The notes: generated from the sequence alone by a model not told the origin. DNA of 64,000 bases from Antribacter soli (GCF_021568775.1 NZ_JAKGSG010000042.1:38943-102942); one strand, 5' to 3'. Positions 1-8,317 are shown, numbered from the stretch's first letter. Program-made: numbers and translations.

Positions 1-258
1 CAGCCACTGCAGGTGGGTGCGCAACGCACGACGTTCGTCGCCCTGGGCGTCGAGCGCCTCGGCGATCGCGCCGAGGCCGACGCCCAGCTCGCGCAGCAGC
101 AGGATCCGTTGCAGGCGCACGAGGGCGTCGCGGTCGTAGTGCCGCAGGCCCCCGGAGCCCACCCGGGTCGGGCGCAGCAGCCCGATGGCGTCGTAGTGCC
201 GCAGGGTGCGGCTCGTCGTGCCGGAGAGCCGCGCCACCTCCTGAATGGACCAGTCCAT
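1..258 (-). CDS. MerR-family transcriptional regulator (partial)
   Basis: The gene runs off the left edge; the first 86 residues are visible. They form a MerR winged-helix domain: residues 1-40 carry the helix-turn-helix (IQEVARLSGTTSRTLRHYD), followed by GLLRPTRVGSGGLRHYD and the start of the dimerisation helix (LVRLQRILLLRELG). MerR proteins activate promoters with over-long spacers by untwisting the DNA. The effector domain is missing, so the ligand is unknown; TipA-like multidrug sensors share this N-terminus. Its own promoter has MerR architecture (see 266-296), so it probably autoregulates. The ATG at 258 is preceded by TACCGT seven bases upstream and no Shine-Dalgarno, suggesting a leaderless mRNA. 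Confidence 0.88.
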   Translation of the reverse strand, partial: MDWSIQEVARLSGTTSRTLRHYDAIGLLRPTRVGSGGLRHYDRDALVRLQRILLLRELGVGLGAIAEALDAQGDERRALRTHLQWL

Positions 259-265
259 GTCTGAG

Positions 266-296
266 ACGGTAGAGGTTGACGTTGCGTCAACCGCAA
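266..296 (-). promoter_or_regulatory. MerR-type promoter with palindromic operator
   Basis: Reading the minus strand: a -35-like TTGCGG (296-291), a 19-bp spacer and a -10-like TACCGT (271-266). The spacer is largely filled by the perfect inverted repeat GGTTGACGCAACGTCAACC (292-274; 8-bp arms, 3-bp centre). A 19-bp spacer with a dyad inside it is the signature of MerR-controlled promoters, so this is probably the autoregulatory site of the adjacent regulator. Confidence 0.7.
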
Positions 297-326
297 GTGC
301 TCAAGCGTCGGCGCCGTCGAAGGGCT

Positions 327-938
327 TCAGTCCGGGTCCGCCGGGGCCGCTTCCCCGGCCCGGGCGAACTCCTCGTCGAGGATCGCGTAGACCCCCGTGT
401 CCGCCCACTCACCCCTGAACCACAGGTCCCGGACGAAGTGCGCCTCCTCCCGCAGGCCGAGCCGGCGGCACAGTCGGATCGACGCGTCGTTGCGGGGGTC
501 GAGCTCGGCGACGACGCGGTGCAGGCCGAGTCGGCGGAACGCGAGCCCGAGCACGGCCCGGGCCGCCTCGCTGGCGTAGCCCTGGCCGTGGTGGTCGGGG
601 TGGAAGGTCCAGCCGATCTCGCCGGTCCGGTTCGGCACGCTCTTGAGCTGGAAGTACACGTCGCCGAGGAGCCGCCCGTCGGACCGGCGCTCCACGGCGA
701 TCTGCACGTAGTCGCCGGTGCGCTCCAACCGGTCGTGCGCCACGTACTCAGTGACCCTCTCGGCAACACGCGCGCGGTCCCGCGGCTCGAACAGGAGGTA
801 GCGACACACGTCCTCGCGCGACTGGTACGCGTGCACCGCGTCGGCGTCGGCCAGCCGCATCGGCCGCAGCACGAGCCGTTCGGTGGGGATCGGCTCCGCG
901 AACGTGTACGGGCGCTCGAGGCCGGGCTCGTCCGTCAT
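327..938 (-). CDS. GNAT-family N-acetyltransferase
   Basis: 203-residue GNAT acetyltransferase of the RimJ/RimL type (Acetyltransf_3). Residues around 14-21 (TERLVLRPM) begin the first strand, and the acetyl-CoA loop appears as HPDHHGQGYASEAARAVL near residues 115-132, matching the Q/R-x-x-G-x-G/A pyrophosphate-binding motif. The C-terminal GLREEAHFVRDLWFRGEW pattern is typical of RimJ/RimL-like enzymes acting on protein N-termini or small amines; the substrate cannot be told. I chose ATG 938 because TACCGT lies six bases upstream (leaderless spacing) and homologous sequence starts here rather than at an upstream in-frame ATG at 1049. Confidence 0.85.
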   Translation of the reverse strand: MTDEPGLERPYTFAEPIPTERLVLRPMRLADADAVHAYQSREDVCRYLLFEPRDRARVAERVTEYVAHDRLERTGDYVQIAVERRSDGRLLGDVYFQLKSVPNRTGEIGWTFHPDHHGQGYASEAARAVLGLAFRRLGLHRVVAELDPRNDASIRLCRRLGLREEAHFVRDLWFRGEWADTGVYAILDEEFARAGEAAPADPD

Positions 939-1084
939 GCCTCGACGGTAGCGGTCGGCCCGACGGCGGACGAGTCGCCCGGGTGGACCGCGTCCCGTGC
1001 CGCTCCCGGCGTCCTGGCGATCCACGTGGACGGTGGGTTCTCGGTTCACTGACGGAGGCGGCCAGCCGGTGCCACGATGGCCAC

Positions 1085-1483
1085 ATGATCGATCACGTCA
1101 GCATCAACTGCGCGGACCTCAGCAGGGCGAAGGCGTTCTACGACGCCGTGCTCGGCACGCTCGGGATCTCCCGGCAGCGCGACTTCGGCGAGGGCGTCGA
1201 CTTCGGCGAGGCCGTCGGCTACGGCACCGAGGGCCAGCCGGACTTCTGGCTCGGCCGCTTCGATGACATGGGCCCGAACCGGGAGATCCACGTCGCATTC
1301 CGGGCGAAGGACGCCGCGGCCGTCCGCGCGTTCTACGACGCCGCGCTGGCGTTCGGCGCCGAGCCGCTGCACGCGCCCCGCGTCTGGCCCGAGTACCACC
1401 AGCACTACTTCGCGGCCTACGTCCGCGACCCGGACGGCAACAACGTCGAGGCCGTGACGCACAGCTACCAGGGCGAGGGCTGA
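1085..1483 (+). CDS. VOC-family (glyoxalase/bleomycin-resistance fold) protein
   Basis: 132-residue single-domain vicinal-oxygen-chelate protein. It opens with MIDHVSINCADLSRAKAFYD, the usual first beta-alpha unit with a candidate metal-ligand His at residue 4, and ends with VRDPDGNNVEAVTH, where the Glu is the usual second ligand position. Members include lyases, dioxygenases and drug-binding proteins, so the reaction is unknown. CACGAT six bases before the ATG and the lack of a Shine-Dalgarno suggest a leaderless transcript. It diverges from the acetyltransferase gene. Confidence 0.85.
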   Translation: MIDHVSINCADLSRAKAFYDAVLGTLGISRQRDFGEGVDFGEAVGYGTEGQPDFWLGRFDDMGPNREIHVAFRAKDAAAVRAFYDAALAFGAEPLHAPRVWPEYHQHYFAAYVRDPDGNNVEAVTHSYQGEG

Positions 1484-1572
1484 GGCCGCCCGACGCCGGA
1501 CCGCTCGCTCCGGGTACCTCAGGCCGCCGCCGCTGAAGCCGGCGTCCGATGCCGGACGCCGGCCCCGCGGGC

Positions 1573-1743
1573 TCAGCGCGAGAAGAGCCGCGCCAGGAAG
1601 CCCTTGGCGCCGTCCTTCGGCCCGCTGTCGTGGCCGGCGCACCACTGGGCCGCCGGGACACCGCGCCGGACGTCCTCGACGTGCTGGCCGCAACCGGCCC
1701 AGGTCGTCTTGCCGCACTGGCGGCAGGTGGTCGCGCTACACAT
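1573..1743 (-). CDS. Small Cys-rich conserved actinobacterial protein
   Basis: 56 residues beginning MCSATTCRQCGKTTWAGCGQ, with Cys pairs C-x2-C and C-x3-H and a later WCAGH, consistent with a small zinc-binding fold. Proteins with this N-terminus are widespread in actinobacteria without assigned function. It is divergent from the CoA-disulfide-reductase-like gene and shares the palindromic operator at 1776-1803, so it may belong to the same thiol or persulfide response. ATG 1743 is supported by GGAAGGA upstream. Confidence 0.75.
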   Translation of the reverse strand: MCSATTCRQCGKTTWAGCGQHVEDVRRGVPAAQWCAGHDSGPKDGAKGFLARLFSR

Positions 1744-1775
1744 GGAGGTTCCTTCCGTCGGGAGACGATACGCGG

Positions 1776-1803
1776 AGCAGCATACCCCGGGGGGTATGCT
1801 GCT
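1776..1803. promoter_or_regulatory. CstR/CsoR-type operator (28-bp perfect palindrome)
   Basis: Two perfect 13-bp arms, agcagcatacccc and ggggtatgctgct, flank a GG centre. The ATACCCC...GGGGTAT core is the known recognition pattern of the CsoR/CstR (DUF156) family, and such a regulator is encoded at 3506-3847. The right arm contains TATGCT (1795-1800), a -10-like element exactly six bases before the ATG at 1807, and the left arm gives the same hexamer on the other strand. A bound repressor would therefore cover both divergent promoters. Confidence 0.8.
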
Positions 1804-1806
1804 CGT

Positions 1807-3471
1807 ATGCGCACACTGATCATCGGCGGCGTCGCGGGCGGCATGTCCGCGGCGACCCGGCTGCGACGGCTCGACGAGGACATGGAGATCGTGGTCCTGG
1901 AGCGCGGCCGGTACGTGTCCTTCGCGAACTGCGGCCTGCCCTACTACGTGGGCGGGGTCATCTCCGAGCGCTCGTCGCTCCTGCTCCAGACGCCGGAGTC
2001 GCTCGCAGCGCGCTTCGGCCTGGACGTGCGGGTCGAGCACGAGGCGACGGCGATCGATCGGGAGCGCAAGGTCGTCCACGTGACCGACCTGCGCACCGGC
2101 CGCACCTCCGAGGAGCAGTACGACCACCTGGTGCTCGCGGCGGGCGCCGCGGCGACCCGGGAGCCGCTCGCGGGGAGCGTCCCCACCCGCACCCTGCGCA
2201 CAATCGACGACGTGGACGCGATCACCGCCGTCCTGGCCGACGTGACGGGCCGCCCGGCCGACGTCGTCGTCGTCGGCGCCGGATTCATCGGCCTCGAGGC
2301 CGTGGAGAACCTGGTGCGGCGCGGCGCGACCGTGACACTGGTCCAGCGCGGCGCGCAGGTGCTCGCGCCGCTGGATCCCGAGATGGCGGCCCCCGTCCTC
2401 GCCACCCTGAGCTCCCACGGTGTGGACGTCCGCACCGGCACCACGATCGCAGGCGCGGAGGCTGGGCACGTCCTCCTGTCCGACGGCACGCGCCTCGCCG
2501 CCGACCTCGTCGTCGAGGCGACCGGGGTCCGTCCCGCCACGGAGCTGGCGGTCGCCGCGGGCCTGCGGCTCGGGCCGACCGGAGGTGTCGCGGTCGACGA
2601 GCTGCAGCGCACCGACGACCCTGCGATCTACGCGGTGGGCGACGGCGTCGAGAAGACCGATCATGTGGGCGGCGCGGCGACTCTCGTGACGATGGCGGGG
2701 CTCGCGAACCGGCACGGTCGCGCCGCGGCGGACGCCATCGCGGGCGTCCCGACGCCGGCCCGTCCTGCGCTCGGCACCGCGATCGTGGGAGTGCTCGGGT
2801 CGACGGTCGCGATGACGGGCTGGAGCGAGTCGCGCCTACGGGCGTCCGACCGGCCGCACCGTGTGATCCACACGCACCCCACCTCGCACGCCGGCTACTA
2901 CCCCGGCGCCGAGCAGATGGCGCTCAAGCTGCTCGTCGACCCCGCGGACGACGCGATCCTCGGCGCCCAGATCGTCGGCGGCGACGGCGTGGACAAGCGG
3001 ATCGACGTGATCGCCACCGCCATGACGGCCGGCCTCACGGCGTCGTCCCTCTCCGAGCTCGAGCTCGCGTACGCCCCGCAGTACGGCTCGGCCAAGGACG
3101 CCGTGAACCTGGCCGGCTACGTGGCCGAGAACGTCGCGCGGGGCGTGACGCGCACGCTCCAGTGGCACGAGCTCGACGACGCCATGACCGGCGGGGCCAC
3201 GCTCATCGACGTCCGCAGCCCCGGTGAGCACGCCGCCGGCGGGATCCCCGGTTCCCGTAACCTCCCGCTGGACGAGCTGCGCACGCGGCACGCGGAGCTG
3301 CCGGCCCGCCAACCGGTCGTGGTGCACTGCCAGGTGGGCCAGCGGGGCCACACGGCCGCTCGCCTGCTGGGCCAGCTCGGCTACGACGTGCACAACCTCG
3401 ACGGCGGCTACCTCACCTGGTCCGCGGGCACGGCGGCACGATCCGCCGACCGCACGAAGGCCGCCGGGTGA
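1807..3471 (+). CDS. CoA-disulfide reductase-like FAD enzyme fused to rhodanese
   Basis: 554-residue fusion. Residues 1-450 are a flavoprotein disulfide reductase: FAD motif GGVAGGMSAA (7-16), active-site Cys42 in SFANCGLPYY, an NAD(P)H motif GAGFIGLEAVEN near 156-167 and a C-terminal dimerisation domain. Residues 460-545 are a rhodanese domain with catalytic Cys near 508 (VVHCQVGQRGH). Such CoADR-Rhd proteins reduce CoA disulfide or CoA persulfide and belong to persulfide-detoxification operons. The downstream CstR-like gene and the palindrome directly before the start fit this. No Shine-Dalgarno exists because the operator fills the upstream region; TATGCT six bases before ATG suggests leaderless expression. 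Confidence 0.88.
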   Translation: MRTLIIGGVAGGMSAATRLRRLDEDMEIVVLERGRYVSFANCGLPYYVGGVISERSSLLLQTPESLAARFGLDVRVEHEATAIDRERKVVHVTDLRTGRTSEEQYDHLVLAAGAAATREPLAGSVPTRTLRTIDDVDAITAVLADVTGRPADVVVVGAGFIGLEAVENLVRRGATVTLVQRGAQVLAPLDPEMAAPVLATLSSHGVDVRTGTTIAGAEAGHVLLSDGTRLAADLVVEATGVRPATELAVAAGLRLGPTGGVAVDELQRTDDPAIYAVGDGVEKTDHVGGAATLVTMAGLANRHGRAAADAIAGVPTPARPALGTAIVGVLGSTVAMTGWSESRLRASDRPHRVIHTHPTSHAGYYPGAEQMALKLLVDPADDAILGAQIVGGDGVDKRIDVIATAMTAGLTASSLSELELAYAPQYGSAKDAVNLAGYVAENVARGVTRTLQWHELDDAMTGGATLIDVRSPGEHAAGGIPGSRNLPLDELRTRHAELPARQPVVVHCQVGQRGHTAARLLGQLGYDVHNLDGGYLTWSAGTAARSADRTKAAG

Positions 3472-3505
3472 GCCCCGAACCCCCCGACCACGAGACGAGG
3501 ACCTC

Positions 3506-3847
3506 ATGAAGGACACCACACCGGCCGGCGCGGCCGGCACCCCCGGCGCGGCCGGCACCCCCGGCGCGGCCGGCACCCGCGGCCCGGCCGGCACCGCCGA
3601 CGACACCCGCAAGGTCCTGAACCGCCTGCGCCGCGCCCAGGGTCAGCTCACCGCCGTGATCGCCGCGGTGGAGGCCGGGTCGGACTGCCGCACGGTGGTG
3701 ACGCAGCTCGCGGCGGTCTCCAGCGCGCTCGACCGGGCCGGGTTCACGATCGTGTCGCACGCGATGCGCGAGTGCCTGAGCGAGGAGCCCGGCGAGGACA
3801 GCCTCACGGTCGAGGAGCTGGAGAAGCTGTTCCTCACGCTGGCCTGA
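3506..3847 (+). CDS. CstR/CsoR-family (DUF156) persulfide- or metal-sensing repressor
   Basis: 113 residues; the four-helix DUF156 core starts near residue 32 (DDTRKVLNRLRRAQGQL). Two Cys separated by 28 residues (SDCRTVV and MRECLSE) match the sensor pair of the family. The position that carries the Cu-ligand His in CsoR is Ala here (a His sits one residue earlier), which favours a CstR-type persulfide sensor over a copper sensor. The context agrees: it lies 34 bp after a CoADR-rhodanese gene controlled by a family-type palindrome. The N-terminal extension (residues 8-31) is a tandem GAAGTP repeat not normally found in these proteins. Start ATG 3506 follows GACGAGGACC. Confidence 0.85.
   Translation: MKDTTPAGAAGTPGAAGTPGAAGTRGPAGTADDTRKVLNRLRRAQGQLTAVIAAVEAGSDCRTVVTQLAAVSSALDRAGFTIVSHAMRECLSEEPGEDSLTVEELEKLFLTLA
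3527..3598 (+). repeat. In-frame 18-bp minisatellite in the CstR-like gene
   Basis: Four tandem 18-bp units starting ggcgcggccggcaccccc (3527, 3545, 3563, 3581; the last degenerate) encode GAAGTP, GAAGTP, GAAGTR, GPAGTA. The length is a multiple of three, so copy-number change would keep the reading frame. Confidence 0.9.
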
Positions 3848-3906
3848 CCAGGCCCGTCCCCGAAATGAGGCGACGGCTCGAGCCCGGGCCTCGATAGGGT
3901 GACCGG

Positions 3907-4746
3907 ATGTTCGTCGAGACAGCCGGCACCCGGGTCCACTATGTCGAGCACGGCCCCGCCGCGGGGGCGCCGACGGCGGTGTTCCTGCACGGGTTCCCGG
4001 TCGACCACCGGATCATGACGGGCCCGTTCGAGCCGCTGTTCGCCCGCCGCCGCCCAGGCTGGCGCCGCATCTACCTCGACCTGCCGGGCATGGGGGCCAC
4101 GGTCGCGCCGCCCGGGGTCGGGAGCACCGACACGGTCTTCGACGTCGTCCGCGCGGCGATCGACGCGCTCGTGCCCGGGCCGTACGTGGCGCTCGGCGAG
4201 TCGTACGGCGGGTACCTGGCGCGCGGCCTCGCAGCGGCCGAGCCGGACCGTGTGAAGGGCCTGGGCCTGCTGTGCCCGATGATCGTCGCCGAGCACGCCG
4301 AGCGGGCGGTGCCGCCGTACCGCGTGCTCGTGCGCGACCCGGAGCTCGTCGCGCAGATCGGCGCGGAGGTGCTCGACGCCGACGACGTCGGCGTGATCCA
4401 GACGCCCGCCACGTGGCAGCGCTTCCTCGACGAGGTCGTGCCCGGCCTGACCGCCGCCGACGCCGGGGCCACCGCCCGCATCCGCGCCACCTGGACCGGG
4501 ACGTTCCCGCTCGAGCCGCGTCCGTACGAGCGGCCCACCCTCTTCCTCCTCGGCCGGCAGGACGCCTCGACCGGCTACGCCGATGCCTGGCAGATCCTGG
4601 AGCACTACCCGCGCGCCACGTTCGCCGTGCTCGACCGCGCCGGACACAACCTGCAGATCGAGCAGCCGGCGTTGTTCGAGGCGCTGGTCGACGAGTGGCT
4701 GGACCGGGTCGAGGAGGCAGGCACCCCGATAGGGTCACCGGCATGA
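3907..4746 (+). CDS. Alpha/beta-hydrolase
   Basis: 279-residue alpha/beta-hydrolase. The visible catalytic triad candidates are Ser in the nucleophile elbow GESYGG (near residue 100), Asp in LLGRQDAST and His in AGHNLQIEQP. The oxyanion region VFLHGFPVDH follows the first strands. The cap region gives no substrate hint. No signal peptide, so cytoplasmic. TAGGGT lies six bases upstream of ATG 3907 with no Shine-Dalgarno, the leaderless pattern seen repeatedly here. The stop overlaps the next start by four bases (ATGA), so the two genes are translationally coupled. Confidence 0.87.
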   Translation: MFVETAGTRVHYVEHGPAAGAPTAVFLHGFPVDHRIMTGPFEPLFARRRPGWRRIYLDLPGMGATVAPPGVGSTDTVFDVVRAAIDALVPGPYVALGESYGGYLARGLAAAEPDRVKGLGLLCPMIVAEHAERAVPPYRVLVRDPELVAQIGAEVLDADDVGVIQTPATWQRFLDEVVPGLTAADAGATARIRATWTGTFPLEPRPYERPTLFLLGRQDASTGYADAWQILEHYPRATFAVLDRAGHNLQIEQPALFEALVDEWLDRVEEAGTPIGSPA

Positions 4747-5210
4747 CGCAGGTGTACGCGATGTGGCGCAAGCTCGAGGGCAAGCCGCTGGGCAAGAGGC
4801 TCTTCAGCCTGGGCTTCAGCCTCAAGGCCCCCTACTTCGCGAGCGTCCGCCCGCGCTTCGTCGAGGTCCGCCCCAGCTACGCCGAGCTCGTGGTGCCCCA
4901 GCGCTGGGCGGTGCGGAACCACATCGGCACCGTCCACGCGATCGCGGTCTGCAACGGGCTGGAGGCGGCGATGGGCGCGCTGGCCGAGGCGAGCGTCCCG
5001 CCGGGCAGACGGTGGATCCCGAAGGGGATGGACATCGCCTACACCGCCAGGTCCTCGAGCGACATCACCTGCGTGGCCGAGACCGACCCCGGCCAGTGGG
5101 CCTCGGACGAGCCCGACCTCCCGGTGCGGGTCACAGCACGGCGGGCCGACGGCGTCGTGGTCGCCGAGGGCGTCATCCGTCTCTGGGTCACGGACAAACC
5201 CACCCGCTGA
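4743..5210 (+). CDS. DUF4442 hotdog-fold protein (putative thioesterase)
   Basis: 155-residue DUF4442 protein, a hotdog-fold family related to acyl-CoA thioesterases. The characteristic segment is RNHIGTVHAIAVCNGLEAAM (residues 59-78), where the central helix begins, followed by the strand IPKGMDIAYTARSSSDITCV. Its start overlaps the hydrolase stop (ATGA). TAGGGT also lies seven bases before the ATG, so it may have its own leaderless promoter. Family membership is clear; the acyl substrate is unknown. Confidence 0.83.
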   Translation: MTQVYAMWRKLEGKPLGKRLFSLGFSLKAPYFASVRPRFVEVRPSYAELVVPQRWAVRNHIGTVHAIAVCNGLEAAMGALAEASVPPGRRWIPKGMDIAYTARSSSDITCVAETDPGQWASDEPDLPVRVTARRADGVVVAEGVIRLWVTDKPTR

Positions 5211-5290
5211 GGCGACGGCACGGGTTGCTCGGCCGGCGGGCCGCCGTCGTCAGGTCGTCGGCAACGTAAACGTTTGCTCGAAAACACGCC

Positions 5291-5340
5291 TTGACGGGAT
5301 TGAGCGAACTCCGCCAGACTGCGCGATGTTAGCGCTCACA
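5291..5340 (+). promoter_or_regulatory. LacI-type operator and promoter before the GH43 pair
   Basis: TGTTAGCGCTCACA (5327-5340) is a near-perfect LacI-family palindrome with the central CG. A -35-like TTGACG (5291-5296) lies upstream and CAGACT (5315-5320) is a weak -10, so the operator would sit at the transcription start. A second LacI-like core, taaacgttt, occurs upstream at 5267-5275. Closely related palindromes at 44520 and 45575 suggest one regulator. Confidence 0.65.
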
Positions 5341-5366
5341 TTGCCGACTGACACAGGAGTCATCTC

Positions 5367-6860
5367 GTGCACTCATCCCTTGCCCCCTCGCTGCCCCGGT
5401 GGCTCGCGGCACTGCTGGCGCTCGCGCTGGCCCTGACCGTCACCGCGACGGCGATCCAGCAGGCCCAGGCCGTGACCGGCACGCCGGTCACCAACCCGCT
5501 CGTCGACTCGGCGATCAGCGCCGACCCCTGGGTCGGTGTCCACGACGGCAAGTACTACTACGCCGCGACCACGTGGAACTCGAACATCGTGATGCGGACC
5601 TCCAGCACGCTGGAGGGCCTCGGCGCCGCCGCCGAGAGGACCGTCTTCACCATCAACCAGGCCAACGGCTGCTGCACCATGTGGGCCCCCGAGCTGCACC
5701 AGCTCGACGGGCCCAACGGCTTGCGGTGGTACCTCTACTACTCGGCCGAACCCTCCTCCTCCGCGGGCGGCACCCGCCAGACCCACGTGCTGGAGAGCGC
5801 CGGGAACGACCCGATGGGCCCGTACACGTACAAGGGCGTCCTCAACCTCATGCCGAACGGCGGCTGGGCGATCGACGGCAGCGTCCTGCGCCTCGACGGG
5901 GCGGACTACTTCATGTTCTCGGCGTTCGGCTCGGACAACCTGCAGTCGGTCTTCATCGCCCCGATGAGCTCACCGTGGCAGGTCTCCGCCTTCGGCACCC
6001 GCATCTCCGCCCCGACCCTCGCCTGGGAGACGCAGGAGGGCGCCGTGAACGAGGGGCCGACCGCGCTGCAGCGCGACGGCCGGACGTTCCTCACCTACTC
6101 GGCGAGCGCCTGCTGGGGCCCGAACTACAAGATCGGCATGCTCGAGTACACGGGCACCGACCCGCTCTCGCAGAGCAGCTGGACCAAGAAGACGACGCCG
6201 ATCTTCGAGCGCAACGACGCCAACGGCGTCTACGGGCCCGCCCACCACACGTTCTTCAAGTCGCCGGACGGCAAGGAGACCTGGATCGCGTACCACGCGA
6301 ACAGCTCGGCGTCGGCCGGCTGCGGCACGACCCGCAGGACCCGGGTGCAGAAGATCTCCTGGAACGGCGACGGCACGCCCAACCTCGGGGTTCCCGTGTC
6401 GACGGCGACCGTCCTGACCGGCCCGTCGGGCGAGGACGGCTCGACCAACGGGCAGTCGATCAAGAACCGCTACAGCAACCTGTGCCTCGACGACTACAAC
6501 TGGGCGACGAACCCCGGCGCGGAGGTGCGCCAGTGGACCTGCAGCACGGCCGCCGTCCAGGACTGGTACCTCGACTACGCCGCCGAGGGGTACTTCCAGA
6601 TCAAGAACCGGAACAGCGGTCTGTGCCTGGACGACTACAACTTCGGCACCGAGCCCGGGGCTGAGGTCCGTCAGTGGACCTGCAACGGGCTCGACGTCCA
6701 GCAGTGGGAGATCACCGACGTCGGCAGCGGCTGGTCGACGATCCGCAACCGGCACAGCGGCCTGTGCCTGGACGACTACCAATTCGGCACCACCGCCGGT
6801 GCCGAGATCCGCCAGTGGACCTGCAACGGCAACACCGTGCAGCACTGGTCGATCGGCTGA
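5367..6860 (+). CDS. Secreted GH43 glycosidase with CBM13 (ricin-B) module
   Basis: 497 residues. A Sec signal peptide (cleavage after QAQA, residue 35) is followed by a five-bladed GH43 domain (40-350). Candidate catalytic residues are Asp53 (ISADPW, base), Asp170 (AIDGSV, pKa modulator) and Glu229 (NEGPT, acid). Residues 358-497 hold three ricin-B repeats (SGLCLDDY, RQWTC and Q-x-W). Such enzymes usually release arabinose or xylose from arabinan or arabinoxylan; the exact specificity is not readable. The GTG start at 5367 is chosen because AGGAG lies 7 bases upstream and the signal peptide begins there. It is probably co-transcribed with the next GH43 gene, 11 bp downstream. Confidence 0.9.
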   Translation: MHSSLAPSLPRWLAALLALALALTVTATAIQQAQAVTGTPVTNPLVDSAISADPWVGVHDGKYYYAATTWNSNIVMRTSSTLEGLGAAAERTVFTINQANGCCTMWAPELHQLDGPNGLRWYLYYSAEPSSSAGGTRQTHVLESAGNDPMGPYTYKGVLNLMPNGGWAIDGSVLRLDGADYFMFSAFGSDNLQSVFIAPMSSPWQVSAFGTRISAPTLAWETQEGAVNEGPTALQRDGRTFLTYSASACWGPNYKIGMLEYTGTDPLSQSSWTKKTTPIFERNDANGVYGPAHHTFFKSPDGKETWIAYHANSSASAGCGTTRRTRVQKISWNGDGTPNLGVPVSTATVLTGPSGEDGSTNGQSIKNRYSNLCLDDYNWATNPGAEVRQWTCSTAAVQDWYLDYAAEGYFQIKNRNSGLCLDDYNFGTEPGAEVRQWTCNGLDVQQWEITDVGSGWSTIRNRHSGLCLDDYQFGTTAGAEIRQWTCNGNTVQHWSIG

Positions 6861-6871
6861 AAGGAAACGAC

Positions 6872-8317
6872 ATGACCCTGCTCTCTCGCGCGCGCCGCAT
6901 CCTCGCCTCCGGCGCTGCTGCCCTGATCGCCCTCGCCCTCGTGCCCCTCGCTCCGGCGTCCGCCCAGTACATCGACGTCCCGAACCCGATCGTGGAGCAG
7001 CGCGCCGACACGGCGATCTACAAGCACACCGACGGCTACTACTACATGACCGCGTCCGTGCCGGACTACAAGCGCGTCGAGCTGCGCCGGTCGCAGACTC
7101 TCGCGGGCCTCGGCTCGGCCACACCGGTCACCGCGTTCACCGCGCCGTCCAGCGGCAACCTGAGCGGCTGGATCTGGGCGCCTGACATCCAGTACGTGGA
7201 CGGCGCCTGGTACCTGTACTTCTCGGCGTCGCCCAGCTCCTCGCAGTTCGCGCAGCGTCTCTACTGGATGCGCAACACGTCGGCGGACCCGACGACGGGC
7301 ACGTGGTCGGCACCGCAGCGCCTGACGACGGGCTGGGAGTCCTTCCAGCTCGACCCGGCGTCGTTCACACTGAACGGCACCCGGTACTTCGCGTGGGCGC
7401 AGGACAGCCCCAGCACGAGCTACAACAGCCACATGTACCTGGCGCGGATGACGTCCCCGACGACGATCGACACCGCAACGGCGATCGAGATCGCGCGGCC
7501 CAGCTACTCCTGGGAGATGGAGGGCGTCGCCGGCGTGGTCGAGGGCCCGTCACCGATCGTGAAGAACGGGCGGGTCTTCATCGCGTACTCGGCGTCTGCC
7601 ACCGACTCCCGGTACAAGCTCGGCCTGGTCTCCGCGTCGGCGTCGGCCGACCTGCTGTCCGCGTCCTCGTGGACCAAGAGGTCGACGCCGGTCTTCCAGA
7701 CGGCGAACGGCGTCTACGGGCCCGGCCACGGCAGCTTCACCGTCGCCGAGGACGGCGTCACGGACATCCTCGTCTACCACGCCCGCGACTACGCGACGCC
7801 GACCCCGGACGCCCTGACGGACCCCAACCGGCACACCCGGGTCCAGCAGCTGTACTGGGCGGCGGACGGCTACCCGTTCTTCGGCCAGCCACAGGCGACC
7901 GGCTCCGGGCAGCCGGGAATCCGGGGGCAGTACAGCGACAAGTGCGTCGACGACTACGACTGGAACACGGCCAACGGCGCCCTCGTCAAGCTCTACACGT
8001 GCAGTACCGCAGCCGTGCAGAAGTGGGAGTTCAGCTACGTCGGCGGGTACTACCGCATCAAGAACCTGCACGCCTCCAAGTGCCTCGACAACCTGAACGG
8101 TTCGGCAGCGCTCAACGCCGACGTCGGCCTGTGGTCCTGCAACGGCGGGACGGCCCAGGACTGGTCGATCGTCGACCAGGGCAGCGGCTGGTTCTCCCTT
8201 CGCAACCGCGCGTCCGGGCTGTGCCTCGACAACTACGCGTGGGATGCTGCGAACGGCGCGCGGCTCTCGATGTACACGTGCAACGGGGTCGGCGCTCAGC
8301 TCTGGCGCCGGGGCTGA
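6872..8317 (+). CDS. Secreted GH43 glycosidase with CBM13 module (second)
   Basis: 481 residues with signal peptide (cleavage after ASA, residue 31), a GH43 domain (35-340) and a ricin-B trefoil (343-481; KCVDDYDW, KCLDNLNG and LCLDNYAW repeats with Q-x-W ends). Candidate catalytic acids are Asp46 (QRADTAIY), Asp in SFQLDPAS and Glu in VVEGPSPI. It differs strongly from its upstream GH43 neighbour, so the two enzymes likely attack different linkages of one polymer, for example arabinan. A good AAGGAAA precedes the ATG by a few bases. A strong hairpin after the stop ends the two-gene operon. Confidence 0.9.
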   Translation: MTLLSRARRILASGAAALIALALVPLAPASAQYIDVPNPIVEQRADTAIYKHTDGYYYMTASVPDYKRVELRRSQTLAGLGSATPVTAFTAPSSGNLSGWIWAPDIQYVDGAWYLYFSASPSSSQFAQRLYWMRNTSADPTTGTWSAPQRLTTGWESFQLDPASFTLNGTRYFAWAQDSPSTSYNSHMYLARMTSPTTIDTATAIEIARPSYSWEMEGVAGVVEGPSPIVKNGRVFIAYSASATDSRYKLGLVSASASADLLSASSWTKRSTPVFQTANGVYGPGHGSFTVAEDGVTDILVYHARDYATPTPDALTDPNRHTRVQQLYWAADGYPFFGQPQATGSGQPGIRGQYSDKCVDDYDWNTANGALVKLYTCSTAAVQKWEFSYVGGYYRIKNLHASKCLDNLNGSAALNADVGLWSCNGGTAQDWSIVDQGSGWFSLRNRASGLCLDNYAWDAANGARLSMYTCNGVGAQLWRRG

